DNA of 64,000 nucleotides from Polynucleobacter cosmopolitanus (GTDB taxonomy: Bacteria > Pseudomonadota > Gammaproteobacteria > Burkholderiales > Burkholderiaceae). The notes beneath the pieces are model-generated. The model saw only the letters and a program-made list of their open reading frames with translations. It did not search any database and was not told the origin of the DNA. The stretch's first letter is position 1, and the number at the start of each line of letters is the position of its first letter. Where the stretch lies: positions 993,998-1,057,997 of the forward strand of contig NZ_NJGG01000001.1 of NCBI RefSeq assembly GCF_002224225.1, written 5' to 3'. This document shows positions 24,208-33,079 of the stretch, one piece after another. The position numbers and the translations under genes were made by a program.

Positions 24208-25472
24208 TGGATTTCATTTCTTAACGAGTGCAATGCATAAATGGCTGGGATTGCATAAATAAAGCAATAGGCAGCTGGGCCCCAAGACCAGGCATTGATT
24301 TCAAGGAGCCAAGCTGTGACCATCGGCGCTGTGCCAGCAAAGATGGCAACCGCCAAGCTGTAGCCAATCGCAAAAACGGAGCAACGTTGTTCAGGTTTGA
24401 CCAAGCGACTGATCAAAATACCTTGAGCACCAAATAGCATCATCACTGGGGCCACGATCAAAGATTGACCAATCGCTAGACCTACCACGCCACCCAATTG
24501 AGAAGCCAATATGGCAGGAATACACAAAATAGCACCGGCCCATGTGGCATACCAAGTGATCTTGATTCTGCCCATCTTATCGGCCAGCCAGCCACCCAAA
24601 ACCACCAAGGGAATGCCCACAAATTGAATCACAGTGGCCACAGTGTTGGCTGATTGCATCGAGCCACCATGTTTGGCGGCGTAATCAACAAAATAAACAA
24701 ACTGAACATAAAAGAGCACATTAGAAAAAGAAATCAGCGCTGCAATTTGAACCAATACCCGCCACCCATGCGCAACTTCTTTTAAGCGAAGAGTAATCAA
24801 AGCAAATAATTCTTTAAAGCTGAGCTTGTGTTCAATGGCGGTCTCAAGGGTCTCAGGCATATGAGCTCTTAGCTTCCAGCCAGCAATCGCTACCAAGGCA
24901 CCTAAAAGAAAAGGTAGGCGCCAAGCCCAATCATTCACAGCATTTTCGCCAAAGACAAAAGCAGTGAGAGCTGCTATCAAAGAGCCTAAGAAAAATCCAA
25001 GCAATGCTCCTGCGTGCGCAATGCCAGACATCAAACCTTCTTTACCTTGTGGTGAGGCTTCAGCGGCGTACACCATGCTACCCCTGTATTCACCACCAAT
25101 CGAAAACCCTTGGGTCATGCGCAGGAAGAGCAGTGCATACGCTGCGATGGCACCCACTTGAGCGTAGCTTGGAAGCAAGGCGACCATGAAACTGGCCACT
25201 CCCATGATCATGATGCTCCAGATCATCATTTTTCTTCTACCGAGCAAGTCACCCACTGGACCCAAAATCAAACTACCAATCGGTCTTGCTAAATAACCAA
25301 TGGCAAAAATGCCAAAAGAAGCTATTGTTTGAAGCGTGGGATCACTGGCGGGGAAGAATACTTTCCCAAGAGCTGTTGCGAAATACCCATAAATGGCAAA
25401 GTCAAACCACTCCAACATGTTGCCAGTAGCACCGGCAATAGCAGCGGAATAACGTTTAGGAATCATGGCCAT
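24204..25472 (-). CDS. MHS-family (MFS) transporter
   Basis: 422 residues, 12 transmembrane helices, metabolite:H+ symporter branch. Signatures are ATGNMLEWFDFAIYGYFA at the N-terminus, RPIGSLILGPVGDLLGRRKM in loop 2-3, and TQGFSIGGEYRGSM near 140. The family imports organic acids such as citrate, alpha-ketoglutarate, proline/betaine or shikimate; substrate not predictable. Inner membrane. Forms an operon with the small zinc-ribbon protein. Confidence 0.92.
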   Translation of the reverse strand: MAMIPKRYSAAIAGATGNMLEWFDFAIYGYFATALGKVFFPASDPTLQTIASFGIFAIGYLARPIGSLILGPVGDLLGRRKMMIWSIMIMGVASFMVALLPSYAQVGAIAAYALLFLRMTQGFSIGGEYRGSMVYAAEASPQGKEGLMSGIAHAGALLGFFLGSLIAALTAFVFGENAVNDWAWRLPFLLGALVAIAGWKLRAHMPETLETAIEHKLSFKELFALITLRLKEVAHGWRVLVQIAALISFSNVLFYVQFVYFVDYAAKHGGSMQSANTVATVIQFVGIPLVVLGGWLADKMGRIKITWYATWAGAILCIPAILASQLGGVVGLAIGQSLIVAPVMMLFGAQGILISRLVKPEQRCSVFAIGYSLAVAIFAGTAPMVTAWLLEINAWSWGPAAYCFIYAIPAIYALHSLRNEIQ

Positions 25473-25541
25473 AATTACCCATCAATGTAAGTGATATCTT
25501 TATTCTATTTGATGGATGATGAATCTAGAAAAAACAAAGAA

Positions 25542-26177
25542 CTAAGACTGACTTTGTCCAGTCATCTCTTCGATCAATTCTTTGACTAAATCAAGGCGAA
25601 TTTGAGCATTATCAATACTCAATAAGTGATGCTTTTGTGCAGGTGTCAAAGGTAGGATTTCGCACCAGCGGTTGGCGACCCAGCCGCATTGCTCTAAATC
25701 ATAGGGTTGGCTAAAAGGCATCTGATCTTCTCGCACGCCTTTTTTCTGCAATGATGCAATGATGGCGCCGAGATTATCTGCTAGCTTATGGTGTTCAGCT
25801 TGGATTGGATAATTGCCATCCTCAGATAAAAATTCAACATCGCCCATCCATAAACCATTTTTTTCTCGCTGGCTTTGGTGTACTTTAAAGCGTCTTGTGC
25901 CACGGCATTTAATAAAGAATAAAGAAGGTTGTGGTGTATCAAAATAAGTGATGTCTACCAAAGTGCCCGTTGGAAAGAACACAGCAGGTTTATCGATAGG
26001 TTCAGCCACTTCTTTACCTTCATCCAAAGTCACAATGCCAAAAGTAGTCGAGTTCGCAATACAGTCTTTGATCATGTCCAAGTAGCGCACTTCAAAGATC
26101 TTCAAATCTAGTGCGCCAGAGGGGTAAAGCGTCTGGCCAAGAGGGAACAAAGGAATGGTGGTGAGTTTGGTTAACAT
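25542..26177 (-). CDS. LON substrate-binding-domain protein
   Basis: 211 residues with the Lon N-terminal domain and no protease or ATPase part: IPLFPLGQTLYPSGALDLKI, FEVRYLDMIKDC at residues 8-40. Stand-alone proteins of this type (PF02190 only) are common and of unknown function. Convergent with nothing; divergent from the DUF3820 gene. Confidence 0.88.
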   Translation of the reverse strand: MLTKLTTIPLFPLGQTLYPSGALDLKIFEVRYLDMIKDCIANSTTFGIVTLDEGKEVAEPIDKPAVFFPTGTLVDITYFDTPQPSLFFIKCRGTRRFKVHQSQREKNGLWMGDVEFLSEDGNYPIQAEHHKLADNLGAIIASLQKKGVREDQMPFSQPYDLEQCGWVANRWCEILPLTPAQKHHLLSIDNAQIRLDLVKELIEEMTGQSQS

Positions 26178-26240
26178 GAATCCATTGTATTCAAGACTGA
26201 AATAAATTGCTGATGGCCATCCTGTTTTAATATCTTGGCC

Positions 26241-26450
26241 ATGACTCCCGAATCTTTAGAAAAATTGATCAGCATGAAAATGCCCTTTGGTAAGCATGCT
26301 GGACAATTGCTTTGTGATTTACCGGCCAATTATTTGTCATGGTTTGCTCGCGAGGGATTCCCGCGAGGGGAGATAGGGGAGTTGTTGCACTTGATGCACG
26401 AGATTGATCACAACAACTTGCGGCACCTGCTCACTCATTTAAAAAAGTAA
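26241..26450 (+). CDS. DUF3820 family small protein
   Basis: 69 residues from ATG 26241: MPFGKHAGQLLCDLPANYLS, then WFAREGFPRGEIGELLHLMHEI. This is the DUF3820 (putative quorum-sensing-regulated factor) signature, related in pattern to domains attached to exonucleases. Function unknown. Monocistronic; a 112-base gap follows. Confidence 0.85.
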   Translation: MTPESLEKLISMKMPFGKHAGQLLCDLPANYLSWFAREGFPRGEIGELLHLMHEIDHNNLRHLLTHLKK

Positions 26451-26562
26451 TTTTTTTCCATAGTAAGAATTCTCGTTGAATAAATCAGCGATTTCTTACT
26501 TAACTCTTCCTGCGGATTCGGATCAACTTGATTCATCATGATTTCTTTAAGGAGAAAACGTG

Positions 26563-26730
26563 ATGGAAATGATCATCAGGAACATTGTCAGAAAAGCACC
26601 GCCCAAGAGAAACAAAAAAACCTCGACCAGAAGGGGCCCCAGTGTTTTGTCTAAAAGTATCAAGCTGATAAAAAGTGCGAGCTATGGCCTGGGTAAGTTA
26701 GCAACCTTGGTTTTCATTGGCAGACTATAA
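26563..26730 (+). CDS. Small basic protein, 55 residues, unknown
   Basis: Not a classical annotated gene, but it has a strong ribosome site (AAGGAG 6-7 bases before ATG 26563). The product starts MEMIIRNIVRKAPPKRNKKT, has a very basic N-terminal half (Lys/Arg 12 of the first 31) and a hydrophobic end GLGKLATLVFIGRL. No family recognised. The next small gene begins 9 bases after its stop, so the two look like one transcript. Confidence 0.5.
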   Translation: MEMIIRNIVRKAPPKRNKKTSTRRGPSVLSKSIKLIKSASYGLGKLATLVFIGRL

Positions 26731-26739
26731 GGTCATGTC

Positions 26740-26958
26740 ATGAGCCAGGCGATGTGCGAGTTATTGGTTGATAAATTGATTAATTCTGATGAGTTAGGCG
26801 AAATCACAGAAACGATTCAGGTGGGTGTTGAATCAGGACAAGGTATTTGGCAATTGTTGATGGACAACCCAATTGTCTTTGGAATGTTAGTGGGAGGTGG
26901 CGTTGCCACCTACATCAGGAAATGGTTCTTTAAACGCTACAGAGAGGTATCTCGATGA
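26740..26958 (+). CDS. Small membrane protein, 72 residues, unknown
   Basis: Begins MSQAMCELLVDKLINSDELG, acidic N-terminal half, then one transmembrane helix (IVFGMLVGGGVATYIRKWFF) and a basic tail KRYREVSR, predicting N-out or N-in single-pass topology by the positive-inside rule with a cytoplasmic C-terminus. AAGG lies 8 bases before the ATG. Unrecognised. Sits right after the 55-residue basic ORF; opposite charge of the two products is suggestive of pairing but not evidence for it. Confidence 0.6.
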   Translation: MSQAMCELLVDKLINSDELGEITETIQVGVESGQGIWQLLMDNPIVFGMLVGGGVATYIRKWFFKRYREVSR

Positions 26959-26976
26959 TTGATGACTTTTATTTTC

Positions 26977-27465
26977 TTATAAAGAATGTGAAAGTCTTTG
27001 TCTCACATGATCAAGTAGACCATCGCAAGCATCCTCGACCAAATCAAGCACTTCCTCAAACCCTTCACTGCCTTTGTAATAGGGGTCTGGGACCACGCTG
27101 GCCTGATTAACTTTACAAAACTCTGTCAAGCGTCGGATCTTATATTTTTTATTCTCAGGACAGCGCTGTTCTGTCAGTGCATAGTTTTCCCAATCCATCA
27201 CCAGCAATAAATCATAGTGATCAAAATCTCGATCATCGAGTTGTCTGGCTGCTAGATCTGATAAATCATAGCCACGCTTGAGCGCATGTCTTTGAGATCG
27301 AGCATCTGGCGCTTCGCCGACATGGTAAGCATGCGTTCCAGCAGAGTCGACTGTCACTTGATGGGATAGACCAGATTCATCAATGTATTGACGAAACACG
27401 CCATGGGCTGTTGGGCTTCTGCAAATATTGCCCATGCACACAAAGAGAATATTCATAGAGCTCAT
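26977..27465 (-). CDS. Low-molecular-weight protein-tyrosine phosphatase
   Basis: 162 residues; P-loop VCMGNICRSPT (C-x5-R) near residues 9-19 and the general-acid loop VPDPYYKG near 128. Cytoplasmic phosphatase; bacterial members act on tyrosine kinases of envelope biosynthesis or are of unknown role. ATG 27465 abuts the MOSC stop codon (TAAATG); ATG 27456 (MNILFVCMGN) is an equally good start that matches the family better. Confidence 0.93.
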   Translation of the reverse strand: MSSMNILFVCMGNICRSPTAHGVFRQYIDESGLSHQVTVDSAGTHAYHVGEAPDARSQRHALKRGYDLSDLAARQLDDRDFDHYDLLLVMDWENYALTEQRCPENKKYKIRRLTEFCKVNQASVVPDPYYKGSEGFEEVLDLVEDACDGLLDHVRQRLSHSL

Positions 27466-28074
27466 TTAAAACAAATCCTTTTGCGACTCTTTGCGCAATA
27501 AAAAATGATTTTGTTCTTTGATGCTCATTTCTCTGCGACCAGGTGTGACGATGATGGCGTCACCAGCTTTGATGTTGCCACCTTTGTGAACTTTGAGATA
27601 CCAACCTGAGCGAGTGGATTGAATCATCGCTTTGGATGCACCTTTGTAGCCCATGCGCGCATTGAATTTAAAGCAGGGCTCTCTTAATTTGACAACCTCT
27701 AGCTCAACATCACCAATCTGCCAGTTATCACCCACCCAAACAGCATCTTCAAAAAATCCTTCAACGCTCAGATTTTCTCCAACAAAGCCAAAGCCAATTG
27801 GGCTGGTTCTTTTGGCTTCTCTGTTGAGCAATTCATTCCAGAAAGGGTAATGCTCGCTTGGGTACGCGTAGATTGCCTTTTCAAGCCCGCCATGCACGCT
27901 GAAGTCAGCTTGTTCATCGCCATCCAAGCCAACGGTTCTGACTTTGATGCTGATTGGATTATCCAAAGAGCTGACGATCTCTTTTTTAATGCCTGAATTC
28001 ACCATGCGATGATCGGGATGGTCAATGCCAAATAAGGGTGCAATCTTGCCTGTGGAAATTGAAATGATGCGCAT
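27466..28074 (-). CDS. MOSC-domain protein, YiiM-like
   Basis: 202 residues of the MOSC fold related to the molybdenum cofactor sulfurase C-terminal domain. Recognisable: GLDGDEQADFSVHGGLEKAI near 48-67, YPSEHYPFWNEL, GFVGENLSVEGF, and LREPCFKFNARMG with the conserved cysteine. YiiM-type proteins reduce N-hydroxylated bases using molybdenum cofactor; the exact substrate here is unknown. Co-transcribed with the phosphatase gene (adjacent stop and start). Confidence 0.9.
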   Translation of the reverse strand: MRIISISTGKIAPLFGIDHPDHRMVNSGIKKEIVSSLDNPISIKVRTVGLDGDEQADFSVHGGLEKAIYAYPSEHYPFWNELLNREAKRTSPIGFGFVGENLSVEGFFEDAVWVGDNWQIGDVELEVVKLREPCFKFNARMGYKGASKAMIQSTRSGWYLKVHKGGNIKAGDAIIVTPGRREMSIKEQNHFLLRKESQKDLF

Positions 28075-28112
28075 GCCATAATTAAATCACTGAATTGATA
28101 ATTAGGTCATTT

Positions 28113-28880
28113 ATGCCTCGTTTTGCCGCCAATCTCTCTTTGCTCTATGCGCACCTGCCTTTTTTGGAGCGCATCAAGGCTGCAAAAGATGATGGCTTTG
28201 AAGCCATTGAGTGCCAATTTCCATATCAAGAGAATTCTGGTGCGGCCTTACAGGAAATAGCAGGGTCAATGGTGCAGCATGGATTACCGATGGTGCTGCA
28301 TAACTTGCGTGGGGGTGATTGGTCCAGAGGTGATCGAGGCTTGGCTTGTCATCCAGCCAGGGTAGATGAATTTAGGAGTGGTATTGCTGATGCTATTGCC
28401 CATGCCCAACATTTGGGCGTGAAACAATTAAATTGTTTGGCTGGCATCTTGCCTGAGGGTCTTAGTCGCAATCAAGCCCAAAAAACATTTGTTGAAAACT
28501 TAACTTATGCAGCAGAAGAGTTAAAAAAATCAAACATCAAATTATTGATTGAACCCATCAACACATTCGATATGCCAGGATTTTTCTTATCCAGCAGTCA
28601 ACACGCTTTAGAAACCATCATGGCAGTTCAATCTAATAATCTATACCTTCAATACGATGCCTATCATGCCCATCGCATGGGTGAGGATATTTTGGACATT
28701 GAAGAGCTGATGCCTTTTATTGAGCACATTCAGATTGCAGATCATCCAGGTCGCCATGAGCCTGGCACGGGAGAAATTGATTACCCTGAATTTTTCATGT
28801 TACTTGATGATTTGGGTTACGAAGGTTGGGTTGGCTGCGAATACAAAGAACTGCATCAAGCTAATTTTCTAAAAGCTTGA
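28113..28880 (+). CDS. hyi: Hydroxypyruvate isomerase
   Basis: Interconverts hydroxypyruvate and tartronate semialdehyde in glyoxylate/glycerate metabolism. 255 residues of the xylose-isomerase-like barrel: MPRFAANLSLLYAHLPFLER at the start, EPINTFDMPGFFL near 146-158, and QIADHPGRHEPGTGEIDYPEF near 210-230 with metal ligands. I start at ATG 28113, the family N-terminus, not the upstream ATG 28095. The usual partners gcl and glxR are not adjacent. Confidence 0.94.
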   Translation: MPRFAANLSLLYAHLPFLERIKAAKDDGFEAIECQFPYQENSGAALQEIAGSMVQHGLPMVLHNLRGGDWSRGDRGLACHPARVDEFRSGIADAIAHAQHLGVKQLNCLAGILPEGLSRNQAQKTFVENLTYAAEELKKSNIKLLIEPINTFDMPGFFLSSSQHALETIMAVQSNNLYLQYDAYHAHRMGEDILDIEELMPFIEHIQIADHPGRHEPGTGEIDYPEFFMLLDDLGYEGWVGCEYKELHQANFLKA

Positions 28881-28939
28881 TGGTGCTGTTTCATTCGGAG
28901 AAATAAGGCTTTGCCCACAAGTGGGGCATTCAGGAGATA

Positions 28940-29005
28940 ATGAATATCCAAGAATTTATTGAGCCATTACTTAGCCACTCCTATCAATTTCTGACATGCT
29001 ATTAG
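28940..29005 (+). CDS. Possible 21-residue leader ORF
   Basis: ATG 28940 preceded by AGGAG, product starting MNIQEFIEPLLSHSYQFLTC, stop TAG at 29003 that overlaps the start (28996) of the dioxygenase gene in another frame. A hairpin (TGCCC-AC/GTGGGGCA, one bulge) lies just before it. Could couple or attenuate translation of the next gene. Too short for any family test. Confidence 0.25.
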   Translation: MNIQEFIEPLLSHSYQFLTCY

Positions 29006-29757
29006 ATCCACCACAAACATCGCTGGCTTCTGTGCCAACTGCTATTCAAGATAATGGCTATGTCGCTTTATCCCCTGAGCAATTTTTTGAGCTGTCTCAA
29101 CACAAGCTGAACGAATGGCAAGATCTATCGGGTACTTGGAAAAATTTACCCGCTGATGCCTATTTGAAAGATGGTGGTCGTTACCGTCAAAGAAGGCATG
29201 CCAGTTTTGTGATTAAAAATAATTCAGTAACATTGGCCCCTCACCGTGCCCATTGGCAACCAGTTTCTTATAACGCTTTACATGGCGGCATTGATCGATG
29301 GTTTGAGCCTTGTGAAGAAACTTTTGCAAACTCAGTGGCACTCAAAGATTTTTTATTGAACTTGGCTCTTCAGTTTGATCAAACCCAGAAGAGTGTTGAT
29401 TCAGCCAAACCTTGGTTTGTGGAGGTTCATCAATTCAGAATTGATACGACCGATGGCATTGGTCGACCAACACCTGAGGGTGCTCATCGTGATGGTGTTG
29501 AATACGTGGCAGTTTTGATGCTTGAGCGTCACGGTATCAAAGGTGGAGAAACGAGGGTATTTGAATCAAATGGACCGCAGGGTCAGCGCTTCACTTTGCA
29601 AAAACCTTTTAGCTTGTTATTACTTGACGATGCTCGCGTGGTTCATGAAACCACACCCATACAGCCGATGGATCCTAAAGCTTCAGAGCAAGGATGGCGA
29701 GATACTTTGGTGGTCACCTATAGACGTGGTGGCTTTCAGGACAGTCCCAGCACTTAA
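28996..29757 (+). CDS. 2OG-Fe dioxygenase family protein (PF10014 type)
   Basis: 253 residues. The iron ligands appear as HRD in EGAHRDGVEYVAVLML near 160 and the distal His in DDARVVHETTPI near 215, with the 2-oxoglutarate Arg in VVTYRRGGF near 243. The N-terminal GGRYRQRRHASFVI is typical of the group that includes bacterial L-isoleucine 4-hydroxylase and BsmA-like proteins, so a free amino acid is a reasonable guess for substrate. It has no obvious operon partner. Confidence 0.85.
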   Translation: MLLDPPQTSLASVPTAIQDNGYVALSPEQFFELSQHKLNEWQDLSGTWKNLPADAYLKDGGRYRQRRHASFVIKNNSVTLAPHRAHWQPVSYNALHGGIDRWFEPCEETFANSVALKDFLLNLALQFDQTQKSVDSAKPWFVEVHQFRIDTTDGIGRPTPEGAHRDGVEYVAVLMLERHGIKGGETRVFESNGPQGQRFTLQKPFSLLLLDDARVVHETTPIQPMDPKASEQGWRDTLVVTYRRGGFQDSPST

Positions 29758-29773
29758 TACTGAGAAGCTCTCC

Positions 29774-30379
29774 TCAGGGGTGAGGGTGGTTGATCAGTTG
29801 ATGGGACATGTACTGACCAGATGCGTTGACTTTCACCAAGACCATGCTGCCTGAGCTCACAGATTGGCCTGCAAAAGCCTGAATGTTCACCTGATGAGTG
29901 ACCATGATCACTGGTTTGCGCGGGGATACTTTTAAGAGTTGTGCAATCTTGATTTGAGTTAATCGAGTTTGTTCTTGGCGATTTCCGCGATTTTCAAAAA
30001 ATGAGCCAAGGCTTGGTTCAACTGTCACGGAGCCTTTATTCAATAGAGTTGCAGTGTCTTTGCAGCGACACCAAGGGCTGCTAAAAACTTGAGCGTTTTC
30101 GATACCTTGACTGTTCAACCATTGCCCAATCATCTTTGCTTGGTTTTTACCAGTGGCGCCCAAATTTCTTTGAGTACTGCAATCATTCAAGTTGTATCCA
30201 TCAGGATCACTGTAGCCCGGCGCATCGGCATGGCGCATCATCAAAACATAAGAACCAGTTTCTAGATCTTCTTTCAAGCCTGCATGAGTGAACTGACTGG
30301 CCGACAAGAGAAAGCAGCTGAGTAATAAACGACTTAGTCGAATTTGCCAACTTTGCGAAATACTTTTCATAGAAATCAC
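29774..30379 (-). CDS. Exported histidine phosphatase family protein
   Basis: 201 residues with a Sec signal (LSRLLLSCFLLSASQFTHA, cleavage near residue 33) and the phosphohistidine motif VLMMRHADAPG near 45-55. The second half carries the TRLTQIKIA and VMVTHQVNIQA region with the catalytic His. A periplasmic phosphatase of the branch-2-like/SixA-like group; substrate unknown. Its ATG overlaps the stop of the acylase gene (ATGA), so both are co-translated. Confidence 0.87.
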   Translation of the reverse strand: MISMKSISQSWQIRLSRLLLSCFLLSASQFTHAGLKEDLETGSYVLMMRHADAPGYSDPDGYNLNDCSTQRNLGATGKNQAKMIGQWLNSQGIENAQVFSSPWCRCKDTATLLNKGSVTVEPSLGSFFENRGNRQEQTRLTQIKIAQLLKVSPRKPVIMVTHQVNIQAFAGQSVSSGSMVLVKVNASGQYMSHQLINHPHP

Positions 30380-32970
30380 TTTCTTTTAATTTCTTTTGCT
30401 TCTTTTTCTAAGCGTTTTTTGTTTTGAGCGGCAATACTTAAGTCAGGTTTTAAAACAGAGGTGTGAACAATTTTGTTCGGGTTCATGGTCAAGGGTACAT
30501 ATTCTTGCTTAGCCCAAGCGTTTGCATAACTGGAGTAATGACGACTATTCACCCAGCCTGATTGACCTGTTTGGTAAATAAATTGAGACTGATCTAAATT
30601 GGATAAGTCATAGATCACTCGCATGCTGGCCCCTTTGTTCACGGTGAAGGGATTGGTGGCGTTGCCTAAGTCCATGAAACCCAAATTCACTGTGAAGGCA
30701 TCGCCAGGAGTCGGGCGCGTGATCTCAAATTTATTTTTCAATAAAGACACTTTGCTGAATGGGCGATGTTCTGAAACAGCCACGTGCACCTCGCCCCACT
30801 TCCAAGATTGAGGTGATCCACTCATGCGCTTGCTCAGATCTTCTAAAGCCAAAGTGAAGGCCTCATCGATGATATTTTCGCAAGTTTCAACTTCTGGAGT
30901 GCTCGGCTTGTCACACCAAAATGCTGCCTGATCATTGCCTGCTTGGTGCATCTTCATGATGTGATGAATGCCTGAGCGGAAATCTCTTTTGCCATACTCA
31001 ATCGCAAAGCTTTTGCCCAGTTTGTCAGCAAACATCAAGCGGGTTAACTGATGAGCCCATGCGTTATAAATGGTGGCACCTGAACTATCAACACTCATCT
31101 TGCCATCAAAGTTTGCGATGATGGTTTTTGCATCATTGGCATATTTATGTGTTGAATTGGCGGTTTGTAACAACGGAATTAAATCCACTGCTGATAATGA
31201 AAGAGCATCAGCTTGGATTGCTTTCATGCTGGCCACATCATGTTGGTCGGTGGCACTGATCAATTGTTCAATGCGTTGATAACGATAGGGCATGTGCCAA
31301 TCTGTGGTCAAAGGATGTGGATCATTGGCAGTGTGCACGCGTTGATTCGCTGTGGCGATGAATGAGCTTGATGGATTGGTTTCTTTGGGTAATTCATCTT
31401 TACCAAAATACGGACCCCAGTCATATTGCGCATCCCAGCCAAGGGCTGGTGCTGTTCCAAACAAACCTTTACCTTTGGTTCTTTTGGGAGCGACGCCAGC
31501 AGCACGGTAAGCAATCTGACCATCCTTATCAGCCATCACCACGTTTTGCATAGGAGCATGATAATTTTTCAGCGCGCTCTTGAACTCTTCCAAGTTTTGC
31601 GCTTCATTCATTTGAAAACCTGCCTTTAAAGTTTGATTAGCAACTTCTAGCGCAGTCCAACGCAGTGAAATAGCAAATTTATCTGTATTGATCAAATCTT
31701 GCGCACGTTGATAAGCATCAGAAATAACAGGACCATGCCTGGTTTCTCGTGTCAAAAATTTGAAAGGCTCTTGACCTTTGATGGCAATCGTTTCTTCGCG
31801 AAGAACAAAATTTTCATAACCCTGCGATGTTTTATATCGGCCAGGATTATTTGAATCCAAGGCCTCGATATATAAATCTTGAACATCAGGATCTGTATTG
31901 GTGAAACTCCATGCCAGGTGTGTGTTGTGACCTAAAACCACACCGGGTATGCCTGGCAAAGTAGCTCCGATGACATTCAGCTTTGGTGCTTGAATATGAG
32001 CAAAGTACCAAATGGCTGGCGTGGTTAAACCCAAATGAGGATCATTGGCCAATAAGGGTTTACCGCTGATAGTTTTATTGCCTGCGACTGCCCAATTATT
32101 GGATCCAATGCCTTCTGAACCACCTGGTAGAAAGTTTAAAAATTCTTTTGCTTTTGGGGCTGTTGCTAGGCCTTGCTCAATACCTTTGGATGAAGAATTG
32201 GTCTTTGCTGCTGGTTTTTCTTTGAACAAGCCCAAATCGCGATACATCTTGGCGAAATCAACCGAAGTTGCGGGTGCTTCACCTGGGTAGGGCGGTAAGA
32301 CCTGCCATATTTGTTCGGTACTCAAAGTAGCTGACATTTCTAAGCGCAAAAACTCCTTGTGCCAATTGCCGCCAAGATCCAAAGCCATCATCAAAGACCA
32401 GGCCACGGAATCAGCAGGCCCCCAATTACTAGGCTTGACTCCCAGGATCATGAATTCAGGTGGAAGTGCCCAGCCTAAACGAGCAAAACCCTCGTTGACA
32501 CCTTCGACGTAAGCTTGAATATGACGCTTGTATTCAATGGGGTAATTTTCATATTGCTTTTCAGCTGCGCGACGTATTCCTAAGGTGCGCATGAACTTAT
32601 CAATCGCCACCGTATCTTTGCCAAGGATTTCAGATAATTTTCCAGACGCTAAGCGACGGTTGAATTCCATCTGCCAAGGTCTCTCAGTGGCATGAAGAAA
32701 GCCCAGGGTGTGCCATGCATCCTCTTGGCTTGCCGCCAAGACATGGGGAAGGGCATGTTCATCAAATTTGATGGTAACTGGCGCGCTGATGCCGGGGGTG
32801 ATTAGCTCTGCATCTAACTGATCTTTGGTGGATAGAAAGTACACCACCAAGGCGCTGAGGGCTGAAATCAATAAAAGTACCAAAATTAGCAGTAGGCGGC
32901 GCCAAAAAACTCTTCGGCGGGGTCTTTGATTTGAAGCTCCAAGATACATATTAGGTAAAACCCCTAGCAA
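30376..32970 (-). CDS. Penicillin acylase family protein (Ntn hydrolase)
   Basis: 864 residues. Membrane anchor LLLILVLLLISALSALVVYF near 26-45, then alpha chain, linker, and the beta-chain nucleophile Ser290 in EGIGSNNWAVAGNKT. Autocleavage before this Ser yields the heterodimer. The family hydrolyses amides such as penicillins, cephalosporins and acyl-homoserine lactones; the physiological substrate here is unknown. Starts at ATG 32970 or, shorter, 32949. Coupled to the downstream histidine phosphatase. Confidence 0.92.
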   Translation of the reverse strand: MLGVLPNMYLGASNQRPRRRVFWRRLLLILVLLLISALSALVVYFLSTKDQLDAELITPGISAPVTIKFDEHALPHVLAASQEDAWHTLGFLHATERPWQMEFNRRLASGKLSEILGKDTVAIDKFMRTLGIRRAAEKQYENYPIEYKRHIQAYVEGVNEGFARLGWALPPEFMILGVKPSNWGPADSVAWSLMMALDLGGNWHKEFLRLEMSATLSTEQIWQVLPPYPGEAPATSVDFAKMYRDLGLFKEKPAAKTNSSSKGIEQGLATAPKAKEFLNFLPGGSEGIGSNNWAVAGNKTISGKPLLANDPHLGLTTPAIWYFAHIQAPKLNVIGATLPGIPGVVLGHNTHLAWSFTNTDPDVQDLYIEALDSNNPGRYKTSQGYENFVLREETIAIKGQEPFKFLTRETRHGPVISDAYQRAQDLINTDKFAISLRWTALEVANQTLKAGFQMNEAQNLEEFKSALKNYHAPMQNVVMADKDGQIAYRAAGVAPKRTKGKGLFGTAPALGWDAQYDWGPYFGKDELPKETNPSSSFIATANQRVHTANDPHPLTTDWHMPYRYQRIEQLISATDQHDVASMKAIQADALSLSAVDLIPLLQTANSTHKYANDAKTIIANFDGKMSVDSSGATIYNAWAHQLTRLMFADKLGKSFAIEYGKRDFRSGIHHIMKMHQAGNDQAAFWCDKPSTPEVETCENIIDEAFTLALEDLSKRMSGSPQSWKWGEVHVAVSEHRPFSKVSLLKNKFEITRPTPGDAFTVNLGFMDLGNATNPFTVNKGASMRVIYDLSNLDQSQFIYQTGQSGWVNSRHYSSYANAWAKQEYVPLTMNPNKIVHTSVLKPDLSIAAQNKKRLEKEAKEIKRK

Positions 32971-33079
32971 AAATAACGTTTATATAGGTGCGTATTTTTT
33001 CACAGAGTGCTAAATTAATCTCAACTTGTGAAATATATTCTCAAGCTTGGTAGATCTGTTCATAAAAGAGGAGACATAA

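Noticed and set aside
26955..27110. Third small ORF following 26958 on the plus strand
   Set aside because: It runs antisense through the well-supported LMW phosphatase gene and has no ribosome site.
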